Assembly: GCF_003003795.1 (NCBI RefSeq)
Contig: NZ_PVWK01000123.1
Span: 37,638-101,637 of the forward strand
From: Stenomitos frigidus ULC18
GTDB lineage: Bacteria > Cyanobacteriota > Cyanobacteriia > Leptolyngbyales > Leptolyngbyaceae
Length of the DNA: 64,000 nt
Reading direction: 5' to 3'
Below the pieces are notes generated by a model. The model saw nothing but the letters and a program-made list of their open reading frames with translations, did no database searches and was not told the DNA's origin. Positions 43,060 through 51,872 of this stretch are shown piece after piece. The stretch's first letter is position 1; every line of letters starts with the position of its first letter. The position numbers and the translations under genes are program-made.

Positions 43060-43872
43060 ATGAAGTCTTATCTGGCGGCTGCTGTGCAAATGACTAGCCT
43101 GCCCAATCTCCAAAAAAATTTAATCCAGGCAGAGGAATTAATTGACCTGGCCGTACGGCGAGGCGCTGAATTGATCGCCTTGCCAGAAAACTTCTCGTTC
43201 TTAGGTGACGAGCAAGAAAAACTGACGCAGGCAGAGGCGATCGCTCGTGAGAGCGAAAAATTCCTGAAAACGATGGCGCAACGCTTTCAAGTGACGCTGT
43301 TGGGGGGTGGGTTCCCTGTCCCTGTCGGCAACGGCAAAGTCTACAACACAGCCTTGCTCATCGACCCCAGCGGGGCAGAACTGGCGCGGTACGAAAAAGT
43401 ACATCTGTTTGATGTCAATGTACCAGATGGCAATACTTATCAGGAATCGGGTACGGTGCTGGCAGGAGTGCGCTTACCGCCTGTTTACCCGTCTAAAGAA
43501 CTGGGCAATTTAGGGCTCTCCGTTTGCTACGATGTGCGGTTTCCAGAGCTGTATCGCCATCTCGCCCAAATGGGGGCAGAGGTGCTGTTTGTACCAGCAG
43601 CGTTTACCGCCTTTACGGGTAAAGATCACTGGCAGGTGTTGCTGCAAGCCCGCGCGATCGAAAATACCTGCTATGTGCTGGCTCCTGCCCAAACAGGACG
43701 GCATTACGCCATGCGTCAGACTCACGGACACGCGATGATTATTGACCCCTGGGGGATGGTACTCGCAGATGCAGGCGATGAACCGGGGGTGGCGATCGCA
43801 GCGATCGAGCCCTCTCGACTGGAACAAGTGCGCCGTCAGATGCCATCCCTTCAACATCGCGTCTTTATTTAG
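43060..43872 (+). CDS. Carbon-nitrogen hydrolase (Nit-type, deaminated glutathione amidase-like)
   Basis: A 270-residue nitrilase-superfamily enzyme with the Glu43-Lys113-Cys156 triad in L-P-E-N-F-S-F, Y-E-K-V-H-L-F and V-C-Y-D-V-R-F-P-E-L-Y. The F-D-V-x-V-P-x-G and R-F-P-E-L-Y forms match the Nit1/Nit2 branch, which hydrolyses deaminated glutathione or omega-amidase substrates, a metabolite repair step. The length is normal. It is followed after 104 bases by the CPA2 antiporter gene on the same strand. Specific substrate is inferred from the branch only. Confidence 0.88.
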   Translation: MKSYLAAAVQMTSLPNLQKNLIQAEELIDLAVRRGAELIALPENFSFLGDEQEKLTQAEAIARESEKFLKTMAQRFQVTLLGGGFPVPVGNGKVYNTALLIDPSGAELARYEKVHLFDVNVPDGNTYQESGTVLAGVRLPPVYPSKELGNLGLSVCYDVRFPELYRHLAQMGAEVLFVPAAFTAFTGKDHWQVLLQARAIENTCYVLAPAQTGRHYAMRQTHGHAMIIDPWGMVLADAGDEPGVAIAAIEPSRLEQVRRQMPSLQHRVFI

Positions 43873-43976
43873 CGGCGGCGGACGTAGAGCCCTTCCCTGT
43901 AGCGGTTCTACGAAAAGAAACTTAACCTTCTTAGAGAGAACCTGTACATTGGAAAGGAACATTTTTCCTTCACCTG

Positions 43977-45449
43977 ATGCTAGGCTCTATCACTTGTTCA
44001 ACAGCACTGATGCTGTCTCAGCACGCTTCAATTGGGCTATTCAAACCGTTGTTTGCAGCAGCGGTTGAGCCTGCAAACGGCTCTCTAGTTTTGGCTGGAG
44101 TACTCTTAAGTCTGGTCGTTATTTTTCTGGCAAGTAAAATCGGCGGAGAGCTTTGTGCTCGCGTTGACCTGCCACCTGTCTTAGGAGAACTGGTAGGTGG
44201 CGTCGTAGTAGGCGTTTCGGCGCTGCGTCTGTTGGTGTTTCCAGAAGGGGGAGAAGACGGTAGCCACTCGCTTATTATGCATTTGATGCAGCTAACAGCG
44301 AACCTCAGCCCAGAGGCGTTGACGTCTGTCTTTCAAGCGCAGAGCGAGGTGATTTCCGTCCTCTCGGAATTAGGTGTCATTATTCTGCTGTTTGAGATTG
44401 GCCTACAGTCCGACTTGAAAGAACTGCTGCGAGTGGGTCCACAGGCAACTGTAGTAGCGGTTGTGGGTGTTGCAGCCCCGTTTGCGATGGGCACGGTTGG
44501 GCTCAGTGTGTTTTTTGGCGTTCCAACGGTACCGGCTATTTTTGCAGGCGCAGCGTTGACGGCAACGAGTATTGGTATTACAGCCAAGGTGTTAGCTGAA
44601 ATGCAGCGCCTGAGCACCCGCGAAGGGCAAATCATTATTGGTGCGGCGGTAATGGATGATGTCTTGGGCATCATCGTTTTGGCTGTCGTTGCCAGCCTTG
44701 CGCGCGATGGCACCGTTGAGCCAGCCAATGTGGCTTACCTGATTTTTAGCGCAGGCACCTTTCTAGTCGGCGCCATTTTGATTGGTCGCTTCCTCAGCCC
44801 GTTTTTTGTGGCGCTGGTCAATGGCATGCAGACGCGAGGACAATTGCTGCTTACGTCTCTGATTTTTGCCTTTATCCTGGCCTATATTGCGGCGGTCATT
44901 CAGCTAGAAGCCATTTTGGGTGCGTTTGCAGCGGGATTGGTGCTGGCAGAAACGGAGAAGCAGCACGAGCTGGAGGAAAAGGTGCTGCCGATCGCCGACA
45001 TGCTGGTGCCAGTGTTCTTTGTGGTCGTGGGTGCTCGCACCGATTTAAGCGTGTTGAATCCGCTGGTACCGGAAAACCGTGAAGGGCTAATCATCGCGGG
45101 CTTTCTGCTGGTGGTTGCCATTTTAGGGAAAGTGGTCACAGGGTTCACCGTGTTTGGGATGCCCGGTATTAATCGGTTGGCGATCGGGGTTGGCATGATT
45201 CCCCGTGGCGAAGTGGGGCTAGTCTTTGCTGCCGTTGGCTCGGAGAGCGGCGTGCTGTCCAAACCGTTGGAGGCCGCCGTGATTGTCATGGTCATTTTGA
45301 CAACCTTTCTCGCGCCGCCACTACTACGGGTGGTTTTCGCCCGCGCCGATCACGCGTCAACAACACTACTGGAAAAGGATTCCAACTCATCTGTAACGTT
45401 GAACGCAGGCTTGGTTGATCTGGAAAGCGCTGAGCCGGAATCAAAATAG
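43977..45449 (+). CDS. CPA2 family cation:proton antiporter (Kef/NapA-type)
   Basis: A 490-residue membrane protein with about 12-13 segments. E-L-C-A-R-V-D-L-P-P-V-L-G-E-L-V-G-G-V-V-V-G near residue 60 is the typical CPA2 start, and the D-D-V-L-G-I-I-V-L-A-V block near 225 holds the paired acidic residues of the transport site (usually N-D or D-D). It exchanges Na+ or K+ for H+. There is no C-terminal TrkA-N/RCK domain, so it is NapA-like rather than a full Kef channel. The C-terminal 40 residues are hydrophilic. Start 43977 is uncertain; it precedes a hydrophobic first helix. Confidence 0.87.
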   Translation: MLGSITCSTALMLSQHASIGLFKPLFAAAVEPANGSLVLAGVLLSLVVIFLASKIGGELCARVDLPPVLGELVGGVVVGVSALRLLVFPEGGEDGSHSLIMHLMQLTANLSPEALTSVFQAQSEVISVLSELGVIILLFEIGLQSDLKELLRVGPQATVVAVVGVAAPFAMGTVGLSVFFGVPTVPAIFAGAALTATSIGITAKVLAEMQRLSTREGQIIIGAAVMDDVLGIIVLAVVASLARDGTVEPANVAYLIFSAGTFLVGAILIGRFLSPFFVALVNGMQTRGQLLLTSLIFAFILAYIAAVIQLEAILGAFAAGLVLAETEKQHELEEKVLPIADMLVPVFFVVVGARTDLSVLNPLVPENREGLIIAGFLLVVAILGKVVTGFTVFGMPGINRLAIGVGMIPRGEVGLVFAAVGSESGVLSKPLEAAVIVMVILTTFLAPPLLRVVFARADHASTTLLEKDSNSSVTLNAGLVDLESAEPESK

Positions 45450-45652
45450 CTGAGAAATTCCGATCGCGCAATTGATACATCGGTTATATTCTTACAGCAG
45501 TTTTGTGTTCCAGAGGCATTCTTTAAGGCAGTTCTCAGTCACGTTTGTCTATTTAACTAGAGGAGCCACTATAACCGATTGGCATGGCGCAAATGGTTAT
45601 AGCGCTAAGGGACAGACGCAACCATAAAGTACCAGTCAACCACGCATTCTGG

Positions 45653-45679
45653 TAGGGGCATGGCCGTGTCATGCCCCTA
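45653..45679. repeat. Palindrome, TAGGGGCATG family
   Basis: TAGGGGCATG (45653-45662) and CATGCCCCTA (45670-45679) form a 10-bp stem around GCCGTGT. The spacer 45450-45775 holds no recognised gene. Confidence 0.75.
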
Positions 45680-45775
45680 TGCTGGATACTACTTGTTTGC
45701 AGCCCCTAACCGTCTTCAATGACCCTCTGTGAACAAAAAAAGGTGAACAATCAAGCAGAAAAAGGTGAACAGTCA

Positions 45776-45916
45776 ATGCTCTGTGGGCATGAAACTAAAT
45801 GCGCACGTTTGCGTCAGGCACCTGTACGCGTCGTTTGGTACTGGCTGAGGGAACGCTATCCTCAGCTTAAAAAACAACCGGATTTTGCCTCTGGTGTGGC
45901 GGAGTTGTTGAATTGA
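45776..45916 (+). CDS. Possible small protein, unknown
   Basis: A 46-residue frame, MLCGHETKCARLRQAPVRVV then W-Y-W-L-R-E-R-Y-P-Q-L-K-K-Q-P-D-F. AAAAAGGTGAACA-TCAA occurs twice just upstream, the second copy giving AGGTG before the ATG. No family is recognised. The aromatic/basic composition is protein-like, but it is weakly supported. Confidence 0.3.
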   Translation: MLCGHETKCARLRQAPVRVVWYWLRERYPQLKKQPDFASGVAELLN

Positions 45917-46120
45917 AGGCTCCTAAGGCAAGTCAACGATCGATGAGTCAACTTGGAACGGTGCCGCAAGGGAGGAGTCTTATGATCACACTCAATCGCG
46001 TTTTTTAGCAGCAGTCAGTGATCACGATCGCTAGTGACTCAATGGCGATCAACGGTTTCTGTAAGCGCACGTGCGATCGAGTCCTGTGTCCAGGCGATCC
46101 AGATGTGAGGAGACCTCGCT

Positions 46121-47986
46121 GTGAAATGTTCCTGGCTGATGTCCAGCTTTTTGAGAAATCGACGAGATACCGTGAAACACTTTCCCCATTTTTTACTGAC
46201 TGCCACCTCGCTTCTGCTCCTTGCGGCTCCTGCTCACGCATCTCGGCTGGAATCCTGGCGGTTTGATACCAATAGCAATCAGCTCGAATTCACCACAGAT
46301 GAAGACGTACAGCCCAGGGCGCAGTTGATTTCTGACCCCACACGGTTAGTCATTGACTTACCAGGTATTGTTTTAGGCCGTCCCGCCTCTACACAGTCCT
46401 ATAGCGGGGCCATTCGTTCGGTGCGTTTGGGGCAGTTCGATCGCGGTGCTGCTCGGCTGGTGGTCGAACTGGCACCTGGCTACACGATCGACCCCAATCA
46501 GGTGCGCTTTCGCGGCCTTACGGCTCGTCAGTGGACCGTGCAGTTACCCACACCGCAGCTATTGCCGGCTGATGCAGCCTCCGCGTCACCAGTCGGTGGC
46601 GTTTCAGGCAACGGCAATCAGGCAAGCAGCACTCAAATTCAGGGTGTACAGGTGACACCAGATGGTATTTTCGTGCGCACAAACGGCGGCTCGCCTGATT
46701 TAGAGGTTCGGCGCAGTAGCGATCGCAGTCAAATCACCGTTGATGTCCAGGGTGCCACCCTTGCCTTGTCGGCCACACGCAATTTGTTGGTCAATCGCCT
46801 GGGTGTTAGCCGCATCACGCTCAGCCAACTGCAAGCCTCACCGCCGATTGCCCGCTTGACCCTTAACGTCGATCGCTCCAGCCCTGATTGGCAGGCAACG
46901 ACTAGTAGTTCGGGTGGGCTTGTGCTGCTGCCATCCGGGAATGTTGCAAGCGGCACTGATAGCCGTCCATCTAGTAGTCCCCCACCCCTATTTCGTCCGG
47001 GAGCACTGGCCACGATCGAATCGGTGGCATTAGAAAATAACGATACCCAGCTTGTTATTCGTGCGAACCAACCGTTGAAGTACAGCACAGGATGGGATCG
47101 AGCCACTGGAACGTATCGCGTGACCGTTAACTCTGCCCAATTGGCTAAGAACGTTAAAGGCCCTCAACTCGAAGCGTCTAGCCCAGTGCTGAAGCTGCGG
47201 CTCCGTCAGGAAACGGCGAATACGGCTGTCATACTGGTCACACCGGCGTCTGGAGTGCTGATTAATGACACTAATCAGCCCAATCAGCAAACCCTGGCAC
47301 TACAGCTGCAGCGCAGTCGTTTACCGATTGCCTCGCTACCCAATCCGTCCACTGCCAGCATTCCAGTACCTAACGCACCTCGCACTGACCCACTACCGCC
47401 CCGATCGACCGCTCCGATACCCGATGTGCCCAGAGCCACGAATGGTCGTCCCGTTGTCATTATTGACCCCGGACATGGCGGCCCCGATCCGGGTGCGATC
47501 GGCATTGGCGGGCTACAAGAAAAAGGTATCGTGCTTGATATTGGGCAGAAAGTTGCCGCCATGCTCGAACAGCAGGGCATTCAAGCAATCATCACGCGCC
47601 CTGACGATCGCGATTTGGATCTGGAACCGCGCGTCCAGCTAGCAGAACGAGCTAACGCGACAGTCTTTGTCAGCATCCATGCCAACTCCATTAATCTGAG
47701 CCGCCAGGATATCAGCGGCCTGGAGACCTACTACTACCAGAGCGGTTTGAATCTGGCTCGCGTCATTCATCAAAGCGTACTGGAAGGCACTGGCATTCAA
47801 GACCGAGGCGTGCGATCGGCCCGCTTCTACGTACTTCGCAAAACATCCATGCCCTCAGTGCTGGTTGAAGTGGGTTTTGTGACGGGCAGAGATGACGCAG
47901 CCAAACTCTCCGACGCAAACTATCGCAGCCGCATGGCTACCGCGATCGCACGTGGTATCTTGCGGTATCTTGGGCGCAGTTCCTAA
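46121..47986 (+). CDS. amiC: N-acetylmuramoyl-L-alanine amidase with AMIN domains
   Basis: A 621-residue exported cell-wall hydrolase. A signal peptide (FPHFLLTATSLLLLAAPAHA) is followed by an AMIN domain (about 42-130), a Ser/Gly-rich stretch, a second AMIN-like region (about 285-380), a Pro-rich linker and an Amidase_3 domain (about 443-615). Zinc ligands lie in I-D-P-G-H-G-G-P-D-P, E-K-G-I-V-L-D and S-I-H-A-N; the catalytic Glu in L-V-E-V-G-F. AmiC-type enzymes split peptidoglycan at septa and, in filamentous cyanobacteria, drill nanopores joining cells. GTG start at 46121 with GAGGAG 8 bases upstream. murI follows. Confidence 0.9.
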   Translation: MKCSWLMSSFLRNRRDTVKHFPHFLLTATSLLLLAAPAHASRLESWRFDTNSNQLEFTTDEDVQPRAQLISDPTRLVIDLPGIVLGRPASTQSYSGAIRSVRLGQFDRGAARLVVELAPGYTIDPNQVRFRGLTARQWTVQLPTPQLLPADAASASPVGGVSGNGNQASSTQIQGVQVTPDGIFVRTNGGSPDLEVRRSSDRSQITVDVQGATLALSATRNLLVNRLGVSRITLSQLQASPPIARLTLNVDRSSPDWQATTSSSGGLVLLPSGNVASGTDSRPSSSPPPLFRPGALATIESVALENNDTQLVIRANQPLKYSTGWDRATGTYRVTVNSAQLAKNVKGPQLEASSPVLKLRLRQETANTAVILVTPASGVLINDTNQPNQQTLALQLQRSRLPIASLPNPSTASIPVPNAPRTDPLPPRSTAPIPDVPRATNGRPVVIIDPGHGGPDPGAIGIGGLQEKGIVLDIGQKVAAMLEQQGIQAIITRPDDRDLDLEPRVQLAERANATVFVSIHANSINLSRQDISGLETYYYQSGLNLARVIHQSVLEGTGIQDRGVRSARFYVLRKTSMPSVLVEVGFVTGRDDAAKLSDANYRSRMATAIARGILRYLGRSS

Positions 47987-48155
47987 CCTTGCAGGTTCAT
48001 ACTTTGCAAAAAAGGGGATTTGTGAGAGTTTAGGGCTTAGCAAGAGTGAGTTCTGTTTCTCAGTGGTTTGCTAACGGCTTTGTCTTTAACAAATCACTAA
48101 CAGCCAAAAACTCGCCCGCTACTAAAGTGTTCGTTTGGCGTAGGAGACGTGTGGA

Positions 48156-49019
48156 GTGTTGGAAAATCGATTGGACAGCCGTAACACCCGGCAAAATGCA
48201 GCACCCATTGGGTTGTTTGATAGTGGTGTGGGCGGTTTAACGGTGCTGCGAGAACTGTATCGCCAGTTGCCCTATGAGTCAGTCATTTACTTTGGCGACA
48301 CCGCACGGCTGCCTTACGGCACCAAAGCGCCCGCCCAAATCTTGCAGTACGTCCGGGAAATTCTCACCTGGATGGAGCAGCAAGGCACCAAGATGGTGAT
48401 TATGGCGTGCAATACCAGTTCAGCACTGGCACTGGAAGCCGTTCGCTCTGAGTTCAGCCTGCCTGTTTTAGGGCTAATTTTGCCTGGAGCCAGGGCCGCT
48501 GTACAGCAGGGTCGTCGCATTGGAGTGATTGCAACGCCTGCTACCGCTGCTAGCCATGCGTACCGTCATGCCATTTTGGAAGCTGACGGAACCGCTCAGG
48601 TTTGGGAGGTGGGCTGTCCTGAATTTGTGCCTCTGATTGAAAGCGATCGACTGCATGACCCATATACAGTGGCGATCGCCCAGTCCTATCTAGAGCCACT
48701 GATCCAGCAGCAAATCGATACGCTGGTCTACGGCTGTACCCATTACCCCTACCTTGCGCCCATTCTGCGCCAGCTTTTGCCCACTTCTGTGACACTGGTT
48801 GACCCGGCTGTCTCGGTCATCGCGGCTGCGGCTCAAGAGTTAGATCTACTGGCGCTCAAAAACCTCAGACCACCTGTACCAACTCGCTTTTGCGTGAGTG
48901 GCTCGCCACGCACATTTAGCCAACTGGCAGCGCCGTGGCTCGGATGTACGCCCATCGTAGAAAACGTCATTCCTGCGCACGCGATGGCTCAGCCAGCTGC
49001 TTTGGAGTCAGCGGATTAA
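48156..49019 (+). CDS. murI: Glutamate racemase
   Basis: A 287-residue enzyme turning L-glutamate into D-glutamate for peptidoglycan. Motifs: I-G-L-F-D-S-G-V-G-G-L-T-V at residue 18, the first catalytic Cys85 in M-A-C-N-T-S-S-A and the second Cys194 in V-Y-G-C-T-H-Y-P. The start is a GTG at 48156 preceded by TAGGAG at 9 bases; no ATG lies in a better place. It follows the amidase gene by 170 bases, placing two wall genes together; sds lies after the next spacer. Normal length. Confidence 0.93.
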   Translation: MLENRLDSRNTRQNAAPIGLFDSGVGGLTVLRELYRQLPYESVIYFGDTARLPYGTKAPAQILQYVREILTWMEQQGTKMVIMACNTSSALALEAVRSEFSLPVLGLILPGARAAVQQGRRIGVIATPATAASHAYRHAILEADGTAQVWEVGCPEFVPLIESDRLHDPYTVAIAQSYLEPLIQQQIDTLVYGCTHYPYLAPILRQLLPTSVTLVDPAVSVIAAAAQELDLLALKNLRPPVPTRFCVSGSPRTFSQLAAPWLGCTPIVENVIPAHAMAQPAALESAD

Positions 49020-49046
49020 GGAGATTGCTGAGAAAGCTACCCTTTG

Positions 49047-49072
49047 TAGGGGCGCAAAGTCTTTCGCCCCTA
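49047..49072. terminator. Palindromic hairpin after murI
   Basis: TAGGGGCG (49047-49054) pairs with CGCCCCTA (49065-49072), with AAAG/CTTT inside extending the stem. It lies 27 bases after the murI stop and may act as a terminator, though no T-run follows; it also belongs to the dispersed palindrome family. Confidence 0.55.
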
Positions 49073-49074
49073 AG

Positions 49075-49197
49075 CTAACCTGATTCACGCGATCGCGTGA
49101 GTCGGCTACGCTGTGCAAATAGCAGCAGCAGGTAGACCGTCAACAAATAAACAGCCGCACAAACGAGAACGGCAAGGGCCAGCGGTGCACTAGTCAT
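49075..49197 (-). CDS. Possible 40-residue membrane protein
   Basis: MTSAPLALAVLVCAAVYLLT then V-Y-L-L-L-L-F-A-Q-R-S-R-L-T-R-S: one transmembrane helix with a basic tail, the shape of many small thylakoid or respiratory subunits. No specific subunit was recognised, and a ribosome site is not clear. Confidence 0.35.
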   Translation of the reverse strand: MTSAPLALAVLVCAAVYLLTVYLLLLFAQRSRLTRSRESG

Positions 49198-49804
49198 GAG
49201 TCGATAGAACGGCAGGGACGGCAGGTACGATTCGTCAAAGCACAGTTCAACGATCGAGAGCGAACAATACGGATAACTAGGCCAGACAAGCAAACAGCAC
49301 AGACAATCCAGCAGGTACCAGCACCAGACTCAACCCGTGCTCTACAAACAAAACTCACATTAAAACAGCAGGTTTCAACGTATAAGTCAGGTTGATGGCA
49401 AGCCCATACCTTTGACTGAATTGTCTTTGACTAGAGAGTATTAAACGACTACAAAAGTCTTACCCCCTGAGTCAAAGATGAGAACCATCGACACAGCGAA
49501 GCTAGAGTATAAGACTGTGATCAAGCTGCGTAAATTGGCACCAATCTCAAGCACATTGAAAGATGCTGTCGTAAAAACTAGTTTCTGAAAGACCTACGAT
49601 CTAAGCTAACACGATGTTAGGCGCTCTGATCAAACGTTTTTTTCATGAGTGTAATTCCAACTCAACAAGCGTCTAAAGACAATGATGCACCCAGCAGAAA
49701 TATACAAAAAGGAAGTTTTATGTTCTACAGGCGGATGGCTTAGCTTAAGATAGATGGAGAATAATTAAAGTTTCGTAACCTTATATCGCCTGAGTCGGAC
49801 ATCC
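49198..49804. other. 607-base intergenic region before sds
   Basis: No recognised gene. TCTTTGACT at about 49423 has its complement AGTCAAAGA at about 49471, a loose inverted repeat. A 32-codon frame (ATG at 49646) was seen but resembles nothing. AT content rises near 49700-49790, where the sds promoter should lie. A small RNA cannot be excluded. Confidence 0.35.
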
Positions 49805-50776
49805 ATGACTTCAGCTACTTCCCTTTTCTCTCCTGTTGAAGCAGATCTGCAGGTGCTGACAGAGAATCTCAAGAACCTCATCGGGGCACGTCACCCAGTT
49901 CTGTATGCTGCCGCAGAACACCTTTTTGGAGCAAAGGGGAAGCGAGTCAGGCCAGCGATCGTCTTTCTTGTTTCGCGTGCCACCATGCTGGATCAAGAAA
50001 TTACATTGCGCCATCGCAGGCTGGCTGAAATTACTGAAATGATCCATACCGCTAGCCTGGTGCATGATGACGTCGTAGATGAATCTGAACTGCGTCGGGG
50101 GGTGCCAACTGTTCACAGCAGCTTTGGCAATCGGATTGCTGTACTGGCAGGCGACTTTCTATTCGCGCAATCATCCTGGTATCTGGCGAATCTAGACAAC
50201 CTGGAAGTGGTGAAGCTACTGTCCCAAGTCATTATGGATTTGGCAGAAGGCGAAATTCAGCAAGGGTTGAATCGCTTTGCCACAAGCCTATCGATCAACG
50301 AATACCTGGAGAAAAGCTATTACAAAACGGCCAGTTTGCTAGCCAATAGTGCCAAAGCGGCTGCCACTTTGAGTGAGACATCCACTGCTTTGGCAGATGA
50401 TCTGTTTCACTACGGTCGGCACATTGGTCTGGCGTTTCAAATCATTGATGACATTCTGGACTTTACAGGCTCGACAGAAGCCTTAGGTAAGCCTGCCGGG
50501 TCAGATTTGAAAAGCGGCAACTTGACCGCACCTGTCCTGTACGCCTTAGAAGAGAAACCCTATCTAGAAGCGCTGATTGAGCGAGAGTTTGCCCAACCAG
50601 GAGACCTTGAACAGGCATTAACCTTGATACGGGATAGTCAGGGCATTGAACGATCGCGCGCCTTAGCGACCCATCACACACGCGCCGCGATCGAGCATCT
50701 AGCAGATTTACCACCATCTGAGTCTCGGCAGGTCTTAGTGAAATTGGCAGACTACGTTCTAAGTCGACTTTACTAA
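49805..50776 (+). CDS. sds: Solanesyl (polyprenyl) diphosphate synthase
   Basis: A 323-residue all-helical prenyltransferase. It has G-K-R-V-R-P at about 45, the first aspartate-rich motif L-V-H-D-D-V-V-D-E-S-E-L-R-R-G at about 86-100 and the second I-I-D-D-I-L-D-F-T-G at about 216-225. The absence of bulky residues before the first motif and overall similarity to cyanobacterial Sds suggest the long product (C45-C50) used for the plastoquinone side chain. The ATG at 49805 begins M-T-S-A-T-S-L-F-S-P-V-E. Monocistronic; no close neighbours on this strand. Confidence 0.9.
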   Translation: MTSATSLFSPVEADLQVLTENLKNLIGARHPVLYAAAEHLFGAKGKRVRPAIVFLVSRATMLDQEITLRHRRLAEITEMIHTASLVHDDVVDESELRRGVPTVHSSFGNRIAVLAGDFLFAQSSWYLANLDNLEVVKLLSQVIMDLAEGEIQQGLNRFATSLSINEYLEKSYYKTASLLANSAKAAATLSETSTALADDLFHYGRHIGLAFQIIDDILDFTGSTEALGKPAGSDLKSGNLTAPVLYALEEKPYLEALIEREFAQPGDLEQALTLIRDSQGIERSRALATHHTRAAIEHLADLPPSESRQVLVKLADYVLSRLY

Positions 50777-50783
50777 GTCAGTG

Positions 50784-50845
50784 CTCAGTAGTTAGTAGTC
50801 CGCATAGCTGACCGCTGATGGCTGACTGCTGATCGCTAAAACTCT
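50784..50845. repeat. GCTGACC heptamer repeat after sds
   Basis: GCTGACCGCTGATGGCTGACTGCTGATCGCT follows a short degenerate stretch between the convergent ends of sds and the transglutaminase gene. It is the same repeat family as at 10448, 15490 and 25127. Confidence 0.7.
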
Positions 50846-51713
50846 ATGCCAACCCTTGAATGGTGAGCTGATAGGTCATCGTTGACTGGGCACCATTCAC
50901 CTGCTTAAATGCACCAGAAATGGGAGCAGCATAGCTCGAAAGTGGGCTGGCAACCAGGGCAATGTGTCGATCGGTAACTGCCAGTCCCTGAGTGGGATCG
51001 TAACCCCGCCAACCCCCACCGGGTAAGTAGACTTCAGCCCAGGCGTGCAAATGGCGGTCATCACTGTTTGGATCACCTTCCTGGTAACCGCTGACAAAAC
51101 GAGCCGCCAGCCCGATCGCCCGACAGACTTCCACAAACAGCACCGCAAAATCACGACAGGTTCCCGATCGCGTTGTCCAGGTCACACCCGCTGGCAGCGG
51201 ATCGCCTGTTTCACGAATCATGTATTGGCAGCCCGCATAAATACGCTGATTCAGTTCACCCAGAAAGCGAATGGTATTGCCCTCTACCGCTTGAGCAATC
51301 GCTTGTGCAAGCTGCAGTGCGATCGGGTCAACGCCCGTCGCGTAGGGCACCTGTTGACCACCGAGATAAGGCTGTAGCTGTAAGAGTAGTGACGAAGGGT
51401 AATCGATCGGCAATTGCGTTGCCCACGCTTCTGGCACATAGTCAAAGGGATTTGTGTGGTGCGTTTCCACTTGCGACAATACTTGAACCGTCAGAGCCTC
51501 CGTTTGATCCGGTTCAAACCAAAGTTTGACCAGCGTATTGCCATCCAAATCAGTCACCACCGCTTCCTGTAATGGTGTCGGCGTGACCAACATGGAGACC
51601 GATCGCAACGTCTGCCACCCATCACTCCGAGGTCGCAAGCGCACCACATGAGGCAGCAAGCTCACGGGTTGGCTGTAGGCGTAGTGGGTTGTGTGGCTAA
51701 TTTGGTAAAGCAA
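50844..51713 (-). CDS. Transglutaminase-like protein with N-terminal beta domain
   Basis: About 290 residues. An N-terminal domain (Y-Q-I-S-H-T-T-H-Y-A-Y-S-Q-P-V-S-L-L-P-H) leads to a papain-like transglutaminase core with Cys in S-G-T-C-R-D-F-A-V, His in D-R-H-L-H-A-W-A-E-V and Asp in G-Y-D-P-T-Q-G, the complete triad. It is the third member of a leftward set after circularly permuted ATP-grasp and alpha-E genes, which are predicted to build and process a small peptide. The 5' end is doubtful: the frame is open to 51794, but those extra codons are from repeat-like DNA; a TTG at 51713 gives the family start. Confidence 0.85.
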   Translation of the reverse strand: MLYQISHTTHYAYSQPVSLLPHVVRLRPRSDGWQTLRSVSMLVTPTPLQEAVVTDLDGNTLVKLWFEPDQTEALTVQVLSQVETHHTNPFDYVPEAWATQLPIDYPSSLLLQLQPYLGGQQVPYATGVDPIALQLAQAIAQAVEGNTIRFLGELNQRIYAGCQYMIRETGDPLPAGVTWTTRSGTCRDFAVLFVEVCRAIGLAARFVSGYQEGDPNSDDRHLHAWAEVYLPGGGWRGYDPTQGLAVTDRHIALVASPLSSYAAPISGAFKQVNGAQSTMTYQLTIQGLA

Positions 51714-51783
51714 TTGTGGGAGTGTTGTTGGTTTGTTGTTAGCAAAAGGCAGAAGGCAGCGGGGGAGGGAGGGGAAGCAGGGG

Positions 51784-51860
51784 AGGCAATTCAAAACTCA
51801 AAACTTTCAGCCCTCAGCCCTCTCTTCCAACTCAAAACTCAAAACTTTCCCACCCCTCAC
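51784..51860. repeat. CTCAAAA heptamers and CCCTC-rich tract
   Basis: AACTCAAAACTCAAAACTTT-type runs (the complement of TTTTGAG) occur twice here with a CCCTCAGCCCTCTC tract between. They lie between the alpha-E gene and the transglutaminase gene and supply the open frame at the latter's 5' end. Confidence 0.75.
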
Positions 51861-51872
51861 CCCTCACTCCTC

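Noticed and set aside
43510..43962. 150-codon open frame on the reverse strand inside the nitrilase gene
   Set aside because: It is antisense to a gene with complete catalytic motifs, and its translation shows no recognisable motif.
44333..45295. Two 131-codon reverse-strand frames inside the CPA2 antiporter gene
   Set aside because: Low-complexity Ala/Thr/Pro-rich translations produced by the codon pattern of a membrane protein on the other strand.
49646..49744. 32-codon ORF before sds, considered as a leader peptide like those of aroF
   Set aside because: No amino acid bias, no following terminator and no relation to isoprenoid supply.
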